A DNA stretch of 12,251 bases from Cyanobacteriota bacterium (GCA_027483425.1 JAIXUR010000312.1:1-12251), one strand, 5' to 3'. Shown: positions 1 to 7,120, counted from the first letter of the stretch. Notes: generated from the sequence alone by a model not told the origin. Program-made: numbers and translations.

Positions 1-171
1 CCTGAGGTCAACTTCAAAACCCTGGGGAGCCGCTGCTGCCCAGGGCTATACCTGGCGGGCGAGGTGCTCAACATCGATGGGGTGACCGGCGGCTTTAATT
101 TTCAGAGCGCCTGGACCACGGGCTGGCTAGCGGGGCAGGCGATGGCCGCGGCCTTAGCGGCGGCGGACTAA
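1..171 (+). CDS. C-terminal end of an HI0933/BaiN-type FAD-dependent oxidoreductase (partial)
   Basis: The reading frame is open from the first base and gives 56 residues before TAA. It contains PGLYLAGEVLNIDGVTGGFN followed by a Gln-Ser-Ala-Trp segment and an Ala-rich tail. This is the typical C-terminal FAD-binding end of the HI0933/YhiN/BaiN flavoprotein family, where the GE(V/L)-DGxTGGFN motif contacts the flavin. The N-terminal Rossmann region lies outside the window. Family members are soluble NAD(P)/FAD-dependent oxidoreductases whose physiological substrate is mostly unknown. The gene has no evident tie to the phycobilisome genes. The family call is from motif recall; the exact function is not claimed. 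Confidence 0.85.
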   Translation, partial: PEVNFKTLGSRCCPGLYLAGEVLNIDGVTGGFNFQSAWTTGWLAGQAMAAALAAAD

Positions 172-243
172 ACCATCCGCACTATCATGGGCTGGAAAGT
201 CTTTCTGAACAGCCTTCTCACCTATGCCGGGGCCAACCCCGAA

Positions 244-710
<467 letters not shown>

Positions 711-725
711 TAGGCTTCTCGACCA

Positions 726-772
726 CTCACTTCACACGGAAGAGGTCACTGGTTCGAAACCAGTATCGCCCA
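726..772 (+). pseudogene. 3' half of a tRNA-Val(CAC)-like gene (att-type remnant)
   Basis: The stretch reads as the 3' part of a tRNA. It has an anticodon loop TTCACAC with anticodon CAC (Val), a GGAAG 3' anticodon strand, a five-base variable loop AGGTC, a perfect T arm ACTGG-TTCGAAA-CCAGT, an acceptor strand ATCGCCC and discriminator A. The matching 5' anticodon strand (CTTCC) is degraded to CTCAC, and no D arm or 5' acceptor strand (GGGCGAT) precedes it. Instead the hsdM remnant ends about 20 bases upstream. Integrases commonly recombine at tRNA 3' ends and leave such fragments, so this may be an old attachment site. The isoacceptor call rests on the loop sequence. It is not a functional tRNA. 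Confidence 0.72.
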
Positions 773-805
773 TACGCTTCAAAGATCGGCACACAAACCA
801 TCGCT

Positions 806-836
806 AAAAAAAGCCCTCCGAGACGATCGGAGGGCT
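806..836 (-). terminator. Rho-independent terminator of cpcL
   Basis: A 10-bp perfect stem (812-821 with 827-836) and a 5-base loop (822-826) are preceded on the plus strand by a run of As. On the minus strand this reads as a GC-rich hairpin followed by six Ts. It lies about 130 bp beyond the stop of the minus-strand linker gene, the only visible minus-strand gene it could serve. Confidence 0.85.
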
Positions 837-963
837 AAGTAACAGGGGTAGGTAAACTTGGTTTAGACTGTTCCAGCTAATCACTTAAGGACTGGACTCA
901 GCCTTAGCCAAGATAACTTATAGGATGGAATACGCTTAGAGGCTACGATCCGAAGCGATTGAG

Positions 964-1707
964 CTAGATCGAAAGCCAGCCGAACCACGACAGCACCACT
1001 GCGATCGCCACCAAGCTCAAGGCGATCGCCAGGCCAGCCGTCACCACTCCAGCGGCCTTACGCACACTGTCGGGGGTTTCGATCCAGTTGCCCTGGGCAA
1101 TCCGGCGATCGGCCGAGAAGTCATAGCCCAGAGCTTTGAGCGTCATTAGGTGGTCGTGGGTATAGCGGGGAGCCCGCTCAAAGGGCAGTTCACCCTGCGA
1201 TCGCTGGGGCAGCACCCGTCGCCGCTGGTAGGGCACTGTATCCTCCCCAAAACACGAGATATATTCCTCACCGTCCATCAGGGCATCGACTAGCCCTTCA
1301 ACGCCCTTAGTGGCCAACACAATGGACCAGGCCAGGGTTTCTTGATGGCTGTAAACATTGCGGCCTAGCAATCGCTGCACACACAGTTCGGCAAAGCGAT
1401 AGTTATTATTGACCTCATAGTTCCAGGTGCGAAAGGCGCTGGAGATCGCTAACCCCCGGACAAAATCCTTGATCGAGATTAAGCCACTCCGGAGCTGAGA
1501 CTCTAATAGGGTTTGGCGATTGCTCTTCAGCATTTGCTGCTCATGGAAAATCTGGCGGTAGGCTGCCGTGATCAAGGCATCCATATCCCCATTAGAAGAG
1601 GCTGTACCTAAGGTAAAAATTCCAGCTTGCTCATCTCCTGGTACCTCATAACCTTCTACACGCTGGTTCTGGCTGTGGGGCGCATAGGCTAGTAACGGCA
1701 AATTCAC
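964..1707 (-). CDS. cpcL: CpcL (CpcG2-type) membrane-anchored phycobilisome rod linker
   Basis: This 247-residue protein opens with NLPLLAYAPHSQNQRVEGYE, the N-terminus of CpcG-type rod-core linkers. A phycobilisome linker domain (PF00427) covers about residues 20-180, with AAYRQIF, DFVRGLA and LLGRNVYS segments. The tail (about 219-245, AAGVVTAGLAIALSLVAIAV and on) is a single hydrophobic span. That tail marks the CpcL/CpcG2 class, which anchors core-less phycocyanin rods to thylakoids and favours energy transfer to photosystem I. Ordinary CpcG1 lacks it. The frame continues 30 codons upstream, but the GTG at 1707 is preceded by a strong GGAGG and gives the family N-terminus, so it is chosen. 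The gene is transcribed away from cpcB. Confidence 0.88.
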   Translation of the reverse strand: MNLPLLAYAPHSQNQRVEGYEVPGDEQAGIFTLGTASSNGDMDALITAAYRQIFHEQQMLKSNRQTLLESQLRSGLISIKDFVRGLAISSAFRTWNYEVNNNYRFAELCVQRLLGRNVYSHQETLAWSIVLATKGVEGLVDALMDGEEYISCFGEDTVPYQRRRVLPQRSQGELPFERAPRYTHDHLMTLKALGYDFSADRRIAQGNWIETPDSVRKAAGVVTAGLAIALSLVAIAVVLSWFGWLSI

Positions 1708-1717
1708 GGCTATTTTT

Positions 1718-1722
1718 CCTCC
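1718..1722 (-). promoter_or_regulatory. Ribosome binding site fixing the cpcL GTG start
   Basis: On the minus strand, GGAGG lies 10 bases before the GTG at 1705-1707. It decides between this start and in-frame upstream starts such as the ATG at 1743, whose product would carry a non-family extension. Confidence 0.75.
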
Positions 1723-2596
1723 AATTGCGAAATTAAAAAACATTTTACTTCCTAACCCTGAGGTCATAGCTATCGACGACCTCCGCCATAATTGCAAGCC
1801 CTAAAAACATCGTGAGTTTTAGGCGGGCAAGAGCAATAAGTGCTAATACCTAGCCTAGGGGAACTGGGGATCAGGCCCTCTTATCTCAACAAAGAGAGCA
1901 ACAATCCGTTACATTTCTTCAAGATGATAAGGATGAGAATATTTTTTCGAGAGAGAATTATTCCTGGTCATCCCGCACGCCGGTGGCAAACAGGGGCTGA
2001 CTGTAATGCCTCTGTCGAGTATTGGTGCGTATTTGCAATCGGATCCGTATCGGGGCTTTGTGGCTCGGATCCGGTCTCCGTTGCTGCGTAGGCAGAGCAA
2101 TTGACATCTTCAGCACAGCAGCTTGTGCTGGTTTTATGTTGCAGAGAGCATAATCGTTGCCTGGAGCCGCTCTAGCGAGGGTTTGCACTGGTGCCGCGAC
2201 GCCTAAACCAGCACGAGCACCCTAGTAAGATTGCGTAATGTTACGTTGCCGGAGCCCACCTAAGCCCGATAAAAAGGCCCTCAAATGACCAGTAGAAGCA
2301 AATTTTTCGCTTTGACCCTGCTGGCAGTATGGCTGTTCCTTAATAACTTGTAAAATATTAAAGACACGCCAGCGGTGTATAAACATGTCTGGAGGGTTCA
2401 TTGAATTAGCGAAAGCCAATTCAGGCAACGGTTTCGGGGTATGTCGCGTCTCCATTGCGGAGATGCTCTTCCTCCTTCTAACCTGTCTTCTCTTGCTAGG
2501 GTGTCGAACTGATTGTATTGAAGTTTGAACAACCTTGAAGAAATGTAAATCAGATGAGAAGTCGAGCGCCGTTGATCTTGTAAGATCCTTTCATAG

Positions 2597-2629
2597 ATTG
2601 ATTAGCCAGCTGCGGCTGAACTAATCAAT
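2597..2629 (+). promoter_or_regulatory. Stem-loop in the cpcB 5' leader
   Basis: ATTGATTAG (2597-2605) pairs perfectly with CTAATCAAT (2621-2629). Inside, CAGC (2607-2610) pairs with GCTG (2615-2618) around a TGCG tetraloop, giving a two-part stem of 13 bp. It ends 60 bases before the cpcB start codon and 45 bases before its AGGAG ribosome site. A 5' leader structure of this kind could stabilise the abundant cpc message or tune its translation; that role is inferred. Confidence 0.6.
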
Positions 2630-2689
2630 TCTGGTCAACTGACCATTTCAAGCGAACTCAGCGACAAAAAAATTAGGAGATTTGAGTCA

Positions 2690-3208
2690 ATGTTTGACGC
2701 ATACACTAAGGTTGTTTCTCAGGCTGATGCAAGAGGTGACTTTCTGTCCAACGATCAGCTAGATGCTCTGGGCCGTGTTACTGGCGATGGCCTGAAGCGG
2801 ATTGACGCTGTCAACCGTATGACCGGTAGCGCTTCCTCTATTGTTTCTAGCGCTGCTCGTGGCCTGTTCGCTGAACAGCCCCAGCTGATTGCTCCTGGCG
2901 GAAATGCTTACACCAACCGTCGCATGGCTGCTTGCCTCCGCGACATGGAAATCATCCTCCGTTATGTCACCTACGCAACCTTTATTGGTGATGCTAGCGT
3001 CCTCAATGATCGCTGCCTGAATGGTCTCCGTGAGACCTATTCTGCTCTGGGTGTTCCCGGTGCTTCTGTGGCTGCTGGCGTTGAAAAAATGAAAGCTACT
3101 GCTCTTTCCATTGTTATGGATGAAGCCGGTATTACCAAAGGCGACTGTAGCTCTCTGCGCTCTGAGATTGCTAACTACTTCGACCTAGCTGCGGCTGCCG
3201 TTGCTTAG
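2690..3208 (+). CDS. cpcB: C-phycocyanin beta subunit
   Basis: The 172-residue product has the family's usual length and reads as CpcB throughout. Cys82 lies in RRMAACLRDMEIILRYVTYA and Cys153 in ITKGDCSSL; these are the two phycocyanobilin attachment sites. Asn72 in APGGNAY is the residue normally gamma-N-methylated by CpcM. With CpcA it forms the alpha-beta trimers and hexamers stacked in phycobilisome rods on the cytoplasmic face of thylakoids. The ATG follows TAGGAGA by about 10 bases. Codons are rich in GCT, GTT and CGT compared with the flanking genes, which fits very high expression. It is the first gene of a seven-gene operon. A phycoerythrocyanin beta chain is the main alternative, but the cpc-type alpha partner argues against it. 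Confidence 0.97.
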   Translation: MFDAYTKVVSQADARGDFLSNDQLDALGRVTGDGLKRIDAVNRMTGSASSIVSSAARGLFAEQPQLIAPGGNAYTNRRMAACLRDMEIILRYVTYATFIGDASVLNDRCLNGLRETYSALGVPGASVAAGVEKMKATALSIVMDEAGITKGDCSSLRSEIANYFDLAAAAVA

Positions 3209-3212
3209 GTTT

Positions 3213-3234
3213 AGGTTGACTTTAACCTCAACCT
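3213..3234 (+). promoter_or_regulatory. Intercistronic hairpin between cpcB and cpcA
   Basis: AGGTTGA (3213-3219) pairs with TCAACCT (3228-3234) around an 8-base loop, starting just after the cpcB stop. A smaller CAAGC/GCTTG hairpin follows at 3250-3262. The cpcA ribosome site AAGGAGA (3289-3295) lies beyond both. Neither has a T tract, so they are more likely processing or stability elements than terminators. Confidence 0.45.
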
Positions 3235-3304
3235 GCGCTGGTGACAGTGCAAGCATTGCTTGTGTATTCATTTGCTGTGAAAACAAACAAGGAGAACTCC
3301 CAGT

Positions 3305-3793
3305 ATGAAAACCCCTTTAACCGAAGCAGTTGCTGCTGCTGATTCTCAGGGCCGTTTCCTCAGTGCTTCTGAACTTCAGGTTGCTTTTGGCCGTTTGCGC
3401 CAAGCTACCTCTGGTATCGAAGCTGCTAAGGCTCTGACCAACAAAGCTGATTCCCTGGTCAGCGGTGCTGCCCAAGCCGTCTACAACAAGTTTCCCTACA
3501 CCACTCAAATGCAGGGGGCTAACTACGCTTCTGATGATCGTGGTAAAGGCAAGTGTGCCCGTGACATCGGCTACTACCTCCGCATGGTCACCTACTGCTG
3601 CGTAGCTGGTGGGACTGGCCCCATGGATGAGTACCTGATTGCTGGTCTAGATGAAATCAACAGCACCTTCGAACTGTCTCCTAGCTGGTACGTCGAAGCT
3701 CTGAAGTACATCAAAGCCAACCACGGTCTGTCTGGCGATGCCGCTTCCGAAGCTAACTCCTACATCGACTATGCCATCAACGCTCTAAGCTAG
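3305..3793 (+). CDS. cpcA: C-phycocyanin alpha subunit
   Basis: The product has 162 residues, the standard CpcA length, starts MKTPLTEAV and ends DYAINALS. Cys84 in GKGKCARDIGYYLRMVTYC is the single phycocyanobilin site, and Asp87 is the conserved contact to the bilin nitrogens. The Cys84 region and residues 45-60 read as CpcA rather than PecA, so the pigment is phycocyanin and not phycoerythrocyanin. Chromophore attachment at Cys84 is the job of the CpcE/CpcF lyase encoded downstream. The ATG is preceded by AAGGAGA. Codon use is T-ending like cpcB. The gene follows cpcB by 96 bp in the same transcript. Confidence 0.97.
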   Translation: MKTPLTEAVAAADSQGRFLSASELQVAFGRLRQATSGIEAAKALTNKADSLVSGAAQAVYNKFPYTTQMQGANYASDDRGKGKCARDIGYYLRMVTYCCVAGGTGPMDEYLIAGLDEINSTFELSPSWYVEALKYIKANHGLSGDAASEANSYIDYAINALS

Positions 3794-3802
3794 GATTGGC
3801 CA

Positions 3803-3863
3803 TTTGCCCGGAGGGGCAAACAGTTGTTAGCGGATTGTTAGCGATTGTTTGTTGCTCCGGGCA
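3803..3863 (+). promoter_or_regulatory. Two mutually exclusive hairpins between cpcA and cpcC2
   Basis: A short stem pairs TTTGCCC (3803-3809) with GGGCAAA (3814-3820) over a 4-base loop. A longer-range stem pairs TGCCCGGAG (3805-3813) with CTCCGGGCA (3855-3863), 9 bp. The TGCCC strand is shared, so only one can form at a time. The loop of the longer form holds a direct repeat GTTAGCGGATT/GTTAGCGATT. No T run follows either. In the cpc family, hairpins after cpcA are thought to set the high subunit to low linker ratio through attenuation or processing; a two-state switch here is my inference. Confidence 0.55.
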
Positions 3864-3894
3864 TTGTTGTATCTATACATCCAAGGAGGCAACC

Positions 3895-4713
3895 ATGGCA
3901 GTGACCACTGCGGCCGGACGCCTTGGCGTTTTGCCCTATGACGAGGCGATGCGGGTAGAGCTGCGGCCCAACTGGATCGAAGATGATGTGGAGGCGGTCA
4001 TTCGGGCTGCTTATCGACAGGTCTTTGGTAACCAGTACATTATGGCTAGCGAGCGCAACACCAGCGCCGAGTCTTTACTCCAACAGGGAGACATTTCAGT
4101 TCGCGATTTTGTGCGGGCCTTGGCCCTGTCAGATCTGTATCGGGATAAGTTTTTCCTAAGCGGGCCACAAAATCGCTTTATTGAGCTGAACTATAAGCAC
4201 CTGCTGGGTCGGGCACCCTATGGCCAGGACGAAATCGCTTTTCACACTGACCTTTATAACACCTACGGCTACCAAGCAGAAATCAATTCCTACATTGATT
4301 CTGCGGAGTACCTCGACAGCTTTGGCGACAATGTGGTGCCTAGCTATCGTGGGCATTTAACCCAGCGTAGCCAGAAAACGGTCGGGTTTACCCGTTTCTT
4401 TCAGCTCTACCGGGGCTATGGCACCAGCGATCGCGCCCAGACCTGCGGCATGCGATCGCGGCTTGTGTCTGAAATTGCCAAAAACTCTGCGTCGCCTTTG
4501 GGCAGCGCCAGCACCGGAGCCGCTATTGTAGGAGGCTCTGGGGGCGATCGCGAGAAGCTCTACCGGGTTCGGGTAACCCAGGCCGCTGGGCCAGGTCGCC
4601 CTCAGGTGCGCCGCACCTATACCGAGTTTTTGGTGCCCTATGAGCAGTTGTCTGGCAAACTTCAGCAAGTTAACCGCACTGGCGGTCGGGTGACGAAGGT
4701 CGACCTGGCCTAA
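3895..4713 (+). CDS. cpcC2: Phycobilisome rod linker, CpcC2-like (distal, about 30 kDa)
   Basis: The 272-residue protein begins AVTTAAGRLG and has a phycobilisome linker domain (PF00427, about 15-160; VIRAAYRQVFGNQYI, SVRDFVRALA, YKHLLGRAPY). A short Gly/Ser-rich spacer (about 200-218) leads to a C-terminal CpcD-like domain (about 221-272, KLYRVRVTQ to GGRVTKVDLA). This two-domain plan is that of rod linkers which sit inside phycocyanin hexamers and join successive discs. The frame is open for 33 codons further upstream, but the ATG at 3895 has AAGGAGG six bases ahead and gives the family N-terminus. Its place after cpcA and its length agree with CpcC2 of Synechocystis (recalled as 273 aa). 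The C1/C2 naming is by position and size only. Confidence 0.9.
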   Translation: MAVTTAAGRLGVLPYDEAMRVELRPNWIEDDVEAVIRAAYRQVFGNQYIMASERNTSAESLLQQGDISVRDFVRALALSDLYRDKFFLSGPQNRFIELNYKHLLGRAPYGQDEIAFHTDLYNTYGYQAEINSYIDSAEYLDSFGDNVVPSYRGHLTQRSQKTVGFTRFFQLYRGYGTSDRAQTCGMRSRLVSEIAKNSASPLGSASTGAAIVGGSGGDREKLYRVRVTQAAGPGRPQVRRTYTEFLVPYEQLSGKLQQVNRTGGRVTKVDLA

Positions 4714-4927
4714 TTGCGGCTTTAATACCCTACTCTGGCGAAGCACTGGGTCTCTTTAGGTGGGGGCCGCAACGGTTATCTCATGGGATTGGGTCGGCGT
4801 GAACTGAGGTTCGCAGACGATTCAATTTTAGATGGGCCTAGCCTGGGGTGCTGCGCCAGTTTTTATTCTGCCATGTTGATTTCATTTTGAGTTCATAACT
4901 CACTGTGTTACTAAGGAGGATAACCCT
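4714..4927 (+). other. Intergenic spacer between the two rod linker genes
   Basis: This 214-bp gap is the longest inside the operon. TTGCGGC (4714-4720), right after the stop of the first linker, can pair with GCCGCAA (4766-4772) across a 45-base loop. A short GC-rich element near 4845-4856 precedes TTTTTATT and is at best a weak attenuator. A strong AAGGAGGA stands just before the next start. No open frame of note is present. Confidence 0.4.
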
Positions 4928-5800
4928 GTGCCAATTACAACTGCAGCATCCCGGTTGGGAACTGCTGCCTATGATGAGACTTCGCCCGTAGAGCTCCGCG
5001 CTAACTGGACTCCCGAAGATGCCGATGTGGTCATTCGGGCCGTTTATCGTCAGCTCCTGGGTAACGACTACCTGATGAACTCCGAGCGCCTGGTGGGTGC
5101 CGAGTCGCTGCTCAAAAATGGCTATATCACCGTGCGCGACTTTGTGCGCGCCGTGGCTAAGTCTGAGCTGTACAAAGAGAAATTTTTCTACAGCAACTTC
5201 CAAACCCGGGTGATTGAGCTGCACACCAAGCACTTGTTGGGCCGTGCCGTCTACGACGAATCCGAAGTGATTGAGCACCTCGATCGCTATGAGACCCAGG
5301 GCTACGATGCCGACGTTGACTCGTTCATCGACAGCGAAGAGTACCAGGCCAACTTTGGCGACAACATGGTGCCCTACTATCGTAGCTTTGTCTATCAGGC
5401 CGGGCAGCGATCGGTGGGCTTTACCCGCATGTTCCAAATGTATCGGGGCTATGCCACCAGCGATACATCTCAAGCAGGCGGTAAAACCTCTCGTCTGGCC
5501 GTAGAGCTGGGGCGCAACACCTCGTCCTCCATCGTCGGCCCCACCGGTTCAGCGGGCTGGTCGGCCCAGGCCTACAGGCTTGCCACCCCCGGTAAGGCTC
5601 TCGGTGGGTCTACCCCCTACGGCACCAATGCAGGCCAGGTCTACCGCGTTGAAGTAATGGGTGCTAACCTACCCCGTTATCCCAAGGTTCGGCGGATCAA
5701 CGGCTCCTATCTGGTGCCCTACGAAAAGCTGTCAGCTAAGCTACAGCAAATCAACGCCATGGGCGGTCGGGTAACCAGCGTTACCCTCGCTAGCCTCTAG
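4928..5800 (+). CDS. cpcC1: Phycobilisome rod linker, CpcC1-like (about 33 kDa)
   Basis: The 290-residue protein starts at GTG behind AAGGAGGATAACCCT and opens PITTAASRLGTAAYDETSPV. It shares the whole plan of the upstream linker: PF00427 domain (about 15-160; VIRAVYRQLLGNDYLM, TVRDFVRAVA, TKHLLGRAVY), then a longer Ser/Gly/Pro linker (about 185-230) and a CpcD-like C-terminal domain (about 232-290, YRVEVMG to GGRVTSVTLASL). The two genes are clearly tandem paralogues. By order and length it matches CpcC1 of Synechocystis (recalled as 291 aa), which joins the core-proximal and middle phycocyanin hexamers. The extra residues relative to the first linker lie mainly in the inter-domain spacer. 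Confidence 0.9.
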   Translation: MPITTAASRLGTAAYDETSPVELRANWTPEDADVVIRAVYRQLLGNDYLMNSERLVGAESLLKNGYITVRDFVRAVAKSELYKEKFFYSNFQTRVIELHTKHLLGRAVYDESEVIEHLDRYETQGYDADVDSFIDSEEYQANFGDNMVPYYRSFVYQAGQRSVGFTRMFQMYRGYATSDTSQAGGKTSRLAVELGRNTSSSIVGPTGSAGWSAQAYRLATPGKALGGSTPYGTNAGQVYRVEVMGANLPRYPKVRRINGSYLVPYEKLSAKLQQINAMGGRVTSVTLASL

Positions 5801-5808
5801 ATTAGCTA

Positions 5809-5843
5809 TCCGGTGGGTTCATGCTTGAGATGCGCCCACCGGA
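5809..5843 (+). promoter_or_regulatory. Intercistronic hairpin between cpcC1 and cpcD
   Basis: TCCGGTGGG (5809-5817) pairs perfectly with CCCACCGGA (5835-5843) over a 17-base loop, beginning 8 bases after the cpcC1 stop. There is no T run after it. It may mark a processing point or lower read-through into cpcD. Confidence 0.5.
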
Positions 5844-5894
5844 ACGAAACAACGAAACGCCGTATTCGATTCGCAACGACCAGGAGAGTTTCCT

Positions 5895-6140
5895 ATGCTC
5901 GCGCAAAACGCCTTTGGCAGTCAGACCACTTCCCCCTCTAGCAGTCGCATTTTTCTCTATGAAGTTGAGGGGCTACGCCAAAACGACGCTACCGACCAAA
6001 ACAGTTACCCGATTCGCCAGAGCAGTAACACATTTATCAAAGTGCCCTACAGCCGCATGAATGAAGAAATGCAGCGCATCACTCGCATGGGTGGCACCAT
6101 TGTCAGCATTCAGCCCCTCTCGGCCAATGGCGATAGCTAG
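5895..6140 (+). CDS. cpcD: Small rod-capping linker CpcD
   Basis: The 81-residue protein contains one CpcD domain (PF01383). IFLYEVEGLRQND (19-31) is the first strand region, followed by TFIKVPYSRMNEEMQRITRM (46-65) and GGTIVSIQPL (66-75). It lacks the PF00427 domain, as expected of the cap that binds the distal end of phycocyanin rods and limits their length. It resembles the C-terminal domains of both upstream linkers, in line with a shared origin. The ATG follows AGGAGAG by about six bases. A longer overlapping open frame at 5821-6060 has no family features and is ignored. Confidence 0.92.
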   Translation: MLAQNAFGSQTTSPSSSRIFLYEVEGLRQNDATDQNSYPIRQSSNTFIKVPYSRMNEEMQRITRMGGTIVSIQPLSANGDS

Positions 6141-6170
6141 GGATTGAGAACGCTGAGCACTGACTTAGCC

Positions 6171-7004
6171 ATGGCACACGATTCGCAACCCCTGGTCAAC
6201 ACCGAGGAAGGTTCTCTCACGGTCGATCAGGCCATTGCCAACCTGCGTCAAACGGCGGATGGGGGGCTGCGCTATTATGCCGCCTGGTGGCTAGGGCGCT
6301 TTCGGGTGGCCGAGCCTGAAGCCATTCAGGCTCTAGTGGTGGCGCTGGATGATGAGCGCGATCGCGCCCCCGATGGGGGGTATCCGCTGCGGCGCAATGC
6401 CGCTCGGGCGCTGGGTAAACTGGGCGATCGCACCGTCGTTCCAGCGCTGATTCAGTGTTTGAATTGCGATGATTACTATGTCCGTGAGTCTGCGGCCCAG
6501 GCCCTGGAGTCTCTCGGCGATCCCCAGGCTGTGCCAGCCCTGCGATCACTCCTAGCTGGAGGCGTTGCGGTTGCTGTGGCAGTACCCGATAAACCCCACC
6601 TGGTGCAGCCCTACAACGCTGTGCTAGAGGCTCTGGGCACCCTAGGAGCTAGGGATGCCGTGGAAGATATTAAGCCTTTTTTAGACCACGACGTGGCCCA
6701 AGTGCAAAACGCCGCCGCCCGTGCCCTCTACCAACTTACCGGAGATGCCACCTACTGCGATCGCCTCCTGCAGCGCCTTCAAGAGCCCAACCTGCAGCTG
6801 CGGCGATCGGCCATGATGGATCTGGGGGCAATCGGCTATTTGCCCGCCGCCCAGCCCATCGCCGCTACTCTGGCCGAAAACAGCCTCAAACTGATTGCCC
6901 TACAAAGGGTGCTGGAATCGCACCTGCGGCAGTCTGGGTTTCCCATGGCAGGCTTGACCGATGAAGCCCGAGGGGTCTTGTCCCTAATGGATGAGTTGCT
7001 GTAA
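6171..7004 (+). CDS. cpcE: Phycocyanobilin lyase subunit CpcE
   Basis: The 277-residue protein has the CpcE signature LTVDQAIANLR, then GGLRYYAAWWLGRFRV (31-46), followed by HEAT/PBS-lyase repeats such as LRRNAARALGKLGDRTVVPA (73-92) and VRESAAQALESLGDPQAVPA (104-123). CpcE and CpcF form a heterodimer that ligates phycocyanobilin to Cys84 of CpcA and can also remove it. The start is uncertain: the frame also allows a TTG at 6144, only 3 bases after cpcD ends, adding nine residues. Neither start has a strong ribosome site, so the ATG was preferred. The close spacing to cpcD suggests translational coupling in one transcript. Confidence 0.92.
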   Translation: MAHDSQPLVNTEEGSLTVDQAIANLRQTADGGLRYYAAWWLGRFRVAEPEAIQALVVALDDERDRAPDGGYPLRRNAARALGKLGDRTVVPALIQCLNCDDYYVRESAAQALESLGDPQAVPALRSLLAGGVAVAVAVPDKPHLVQPYNAVLEALGTLGARDAVEDIKPFLDHDVAQVQNAAARALYQLTGDATYCDRLLQRLQEPNLQLRRSAMMDLGAIGYLPAAQPIAATLAENSLKLIALQRVLESHLRQSGFPMAGLTDEARGVLSLMDELL

Positions 7005-7060
7005 ATAATGTAAGGTGTGCTGTAGCCTAAGCCCAGCGCATAAGCCATAGGATGTGGATG

Positions 7061-7077
7061 CATCACGCGGGGTGATG
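7061..7077 (+). promoter_or_regulatory. Small hairpin between cpcE and cpcF
   Basis: CATCAC (7061-7066) pairs with GTGATG (7072-7077) over a 5-base loop. It lies within the 116-bp gap between the two lyase genes. A TTTAAAAG sequence follows some 12 bases later. It is too weak to be called a terminator. Confidence 0.3.
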
Positions 7078-7120
7078 GTTCAGCCTACTTTAAAAGTCTA
7101 GGGGTGGAGAACAGTTAAGC

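Larger units (their letters stand above)
1708..2689. other. Long divergent intergenic region between cpcL and cpcB
   Basis: This 982-bp stretch separates two divergent genes and should hold both promoters. I found no convincing gene: the open frames here are short and lack family signatures. Visible structures include a CCTAAAA/TTTTAGG hairpin (1800-1823), two copies of the palindrome CGGATCCG (2040-2047 and 2066-2073), a 7-bp stem CAGCACA/TGTGCTG (2111-2130) followed by GTTTT, and a CGTAA-TG-TTACG palindrome (2234-2245). No pair of -35/-10 boxes stands out well enough to place either promoter. A long leader before cpcB is plausible. Confidence 0.5.

Noticed and set aside
1840..2091. 83-residue plus-strand open frame in the same gap
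   Set aside because: Composition looks random, no ribosome site, and it runs across the CGGATCCG palindromes.
2222..2455. 77-residue minus-strand open frame in the cpcL/cpcB gap, with AGGAGG upstream of its ATG
   Set aside because: The AGGAGG lies about 16 bases away, too far, and the protein has no recognisable domain or repeat pattern.
2518..2551. TTGAAG/TTGAAC followed by TGTAAAT as the cpcB promoter
   Set aside because: Spacings of 13 to 20 bases do not fit a standard promoter, so no call is made.
3840..3870. GTTAGCGGATT/GTTAGCGATT tandem repeat considered as a CRISPR or STRR array
   Set aside because: Only two imperfect units of about 11 bases with no spacers of constant length.
3796..3894. 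33-codon in-frame extension of the first rod linker
   Set aside because: It overlaps the hairpin region, and the ATG at 3895 has an ideal AAGGAGG and the family N-terminus.
4838..5473. 211-residue minus-strand open frame
   Set aside because: It is the antisense shadow of the second rod linker, whose family identity is clear.
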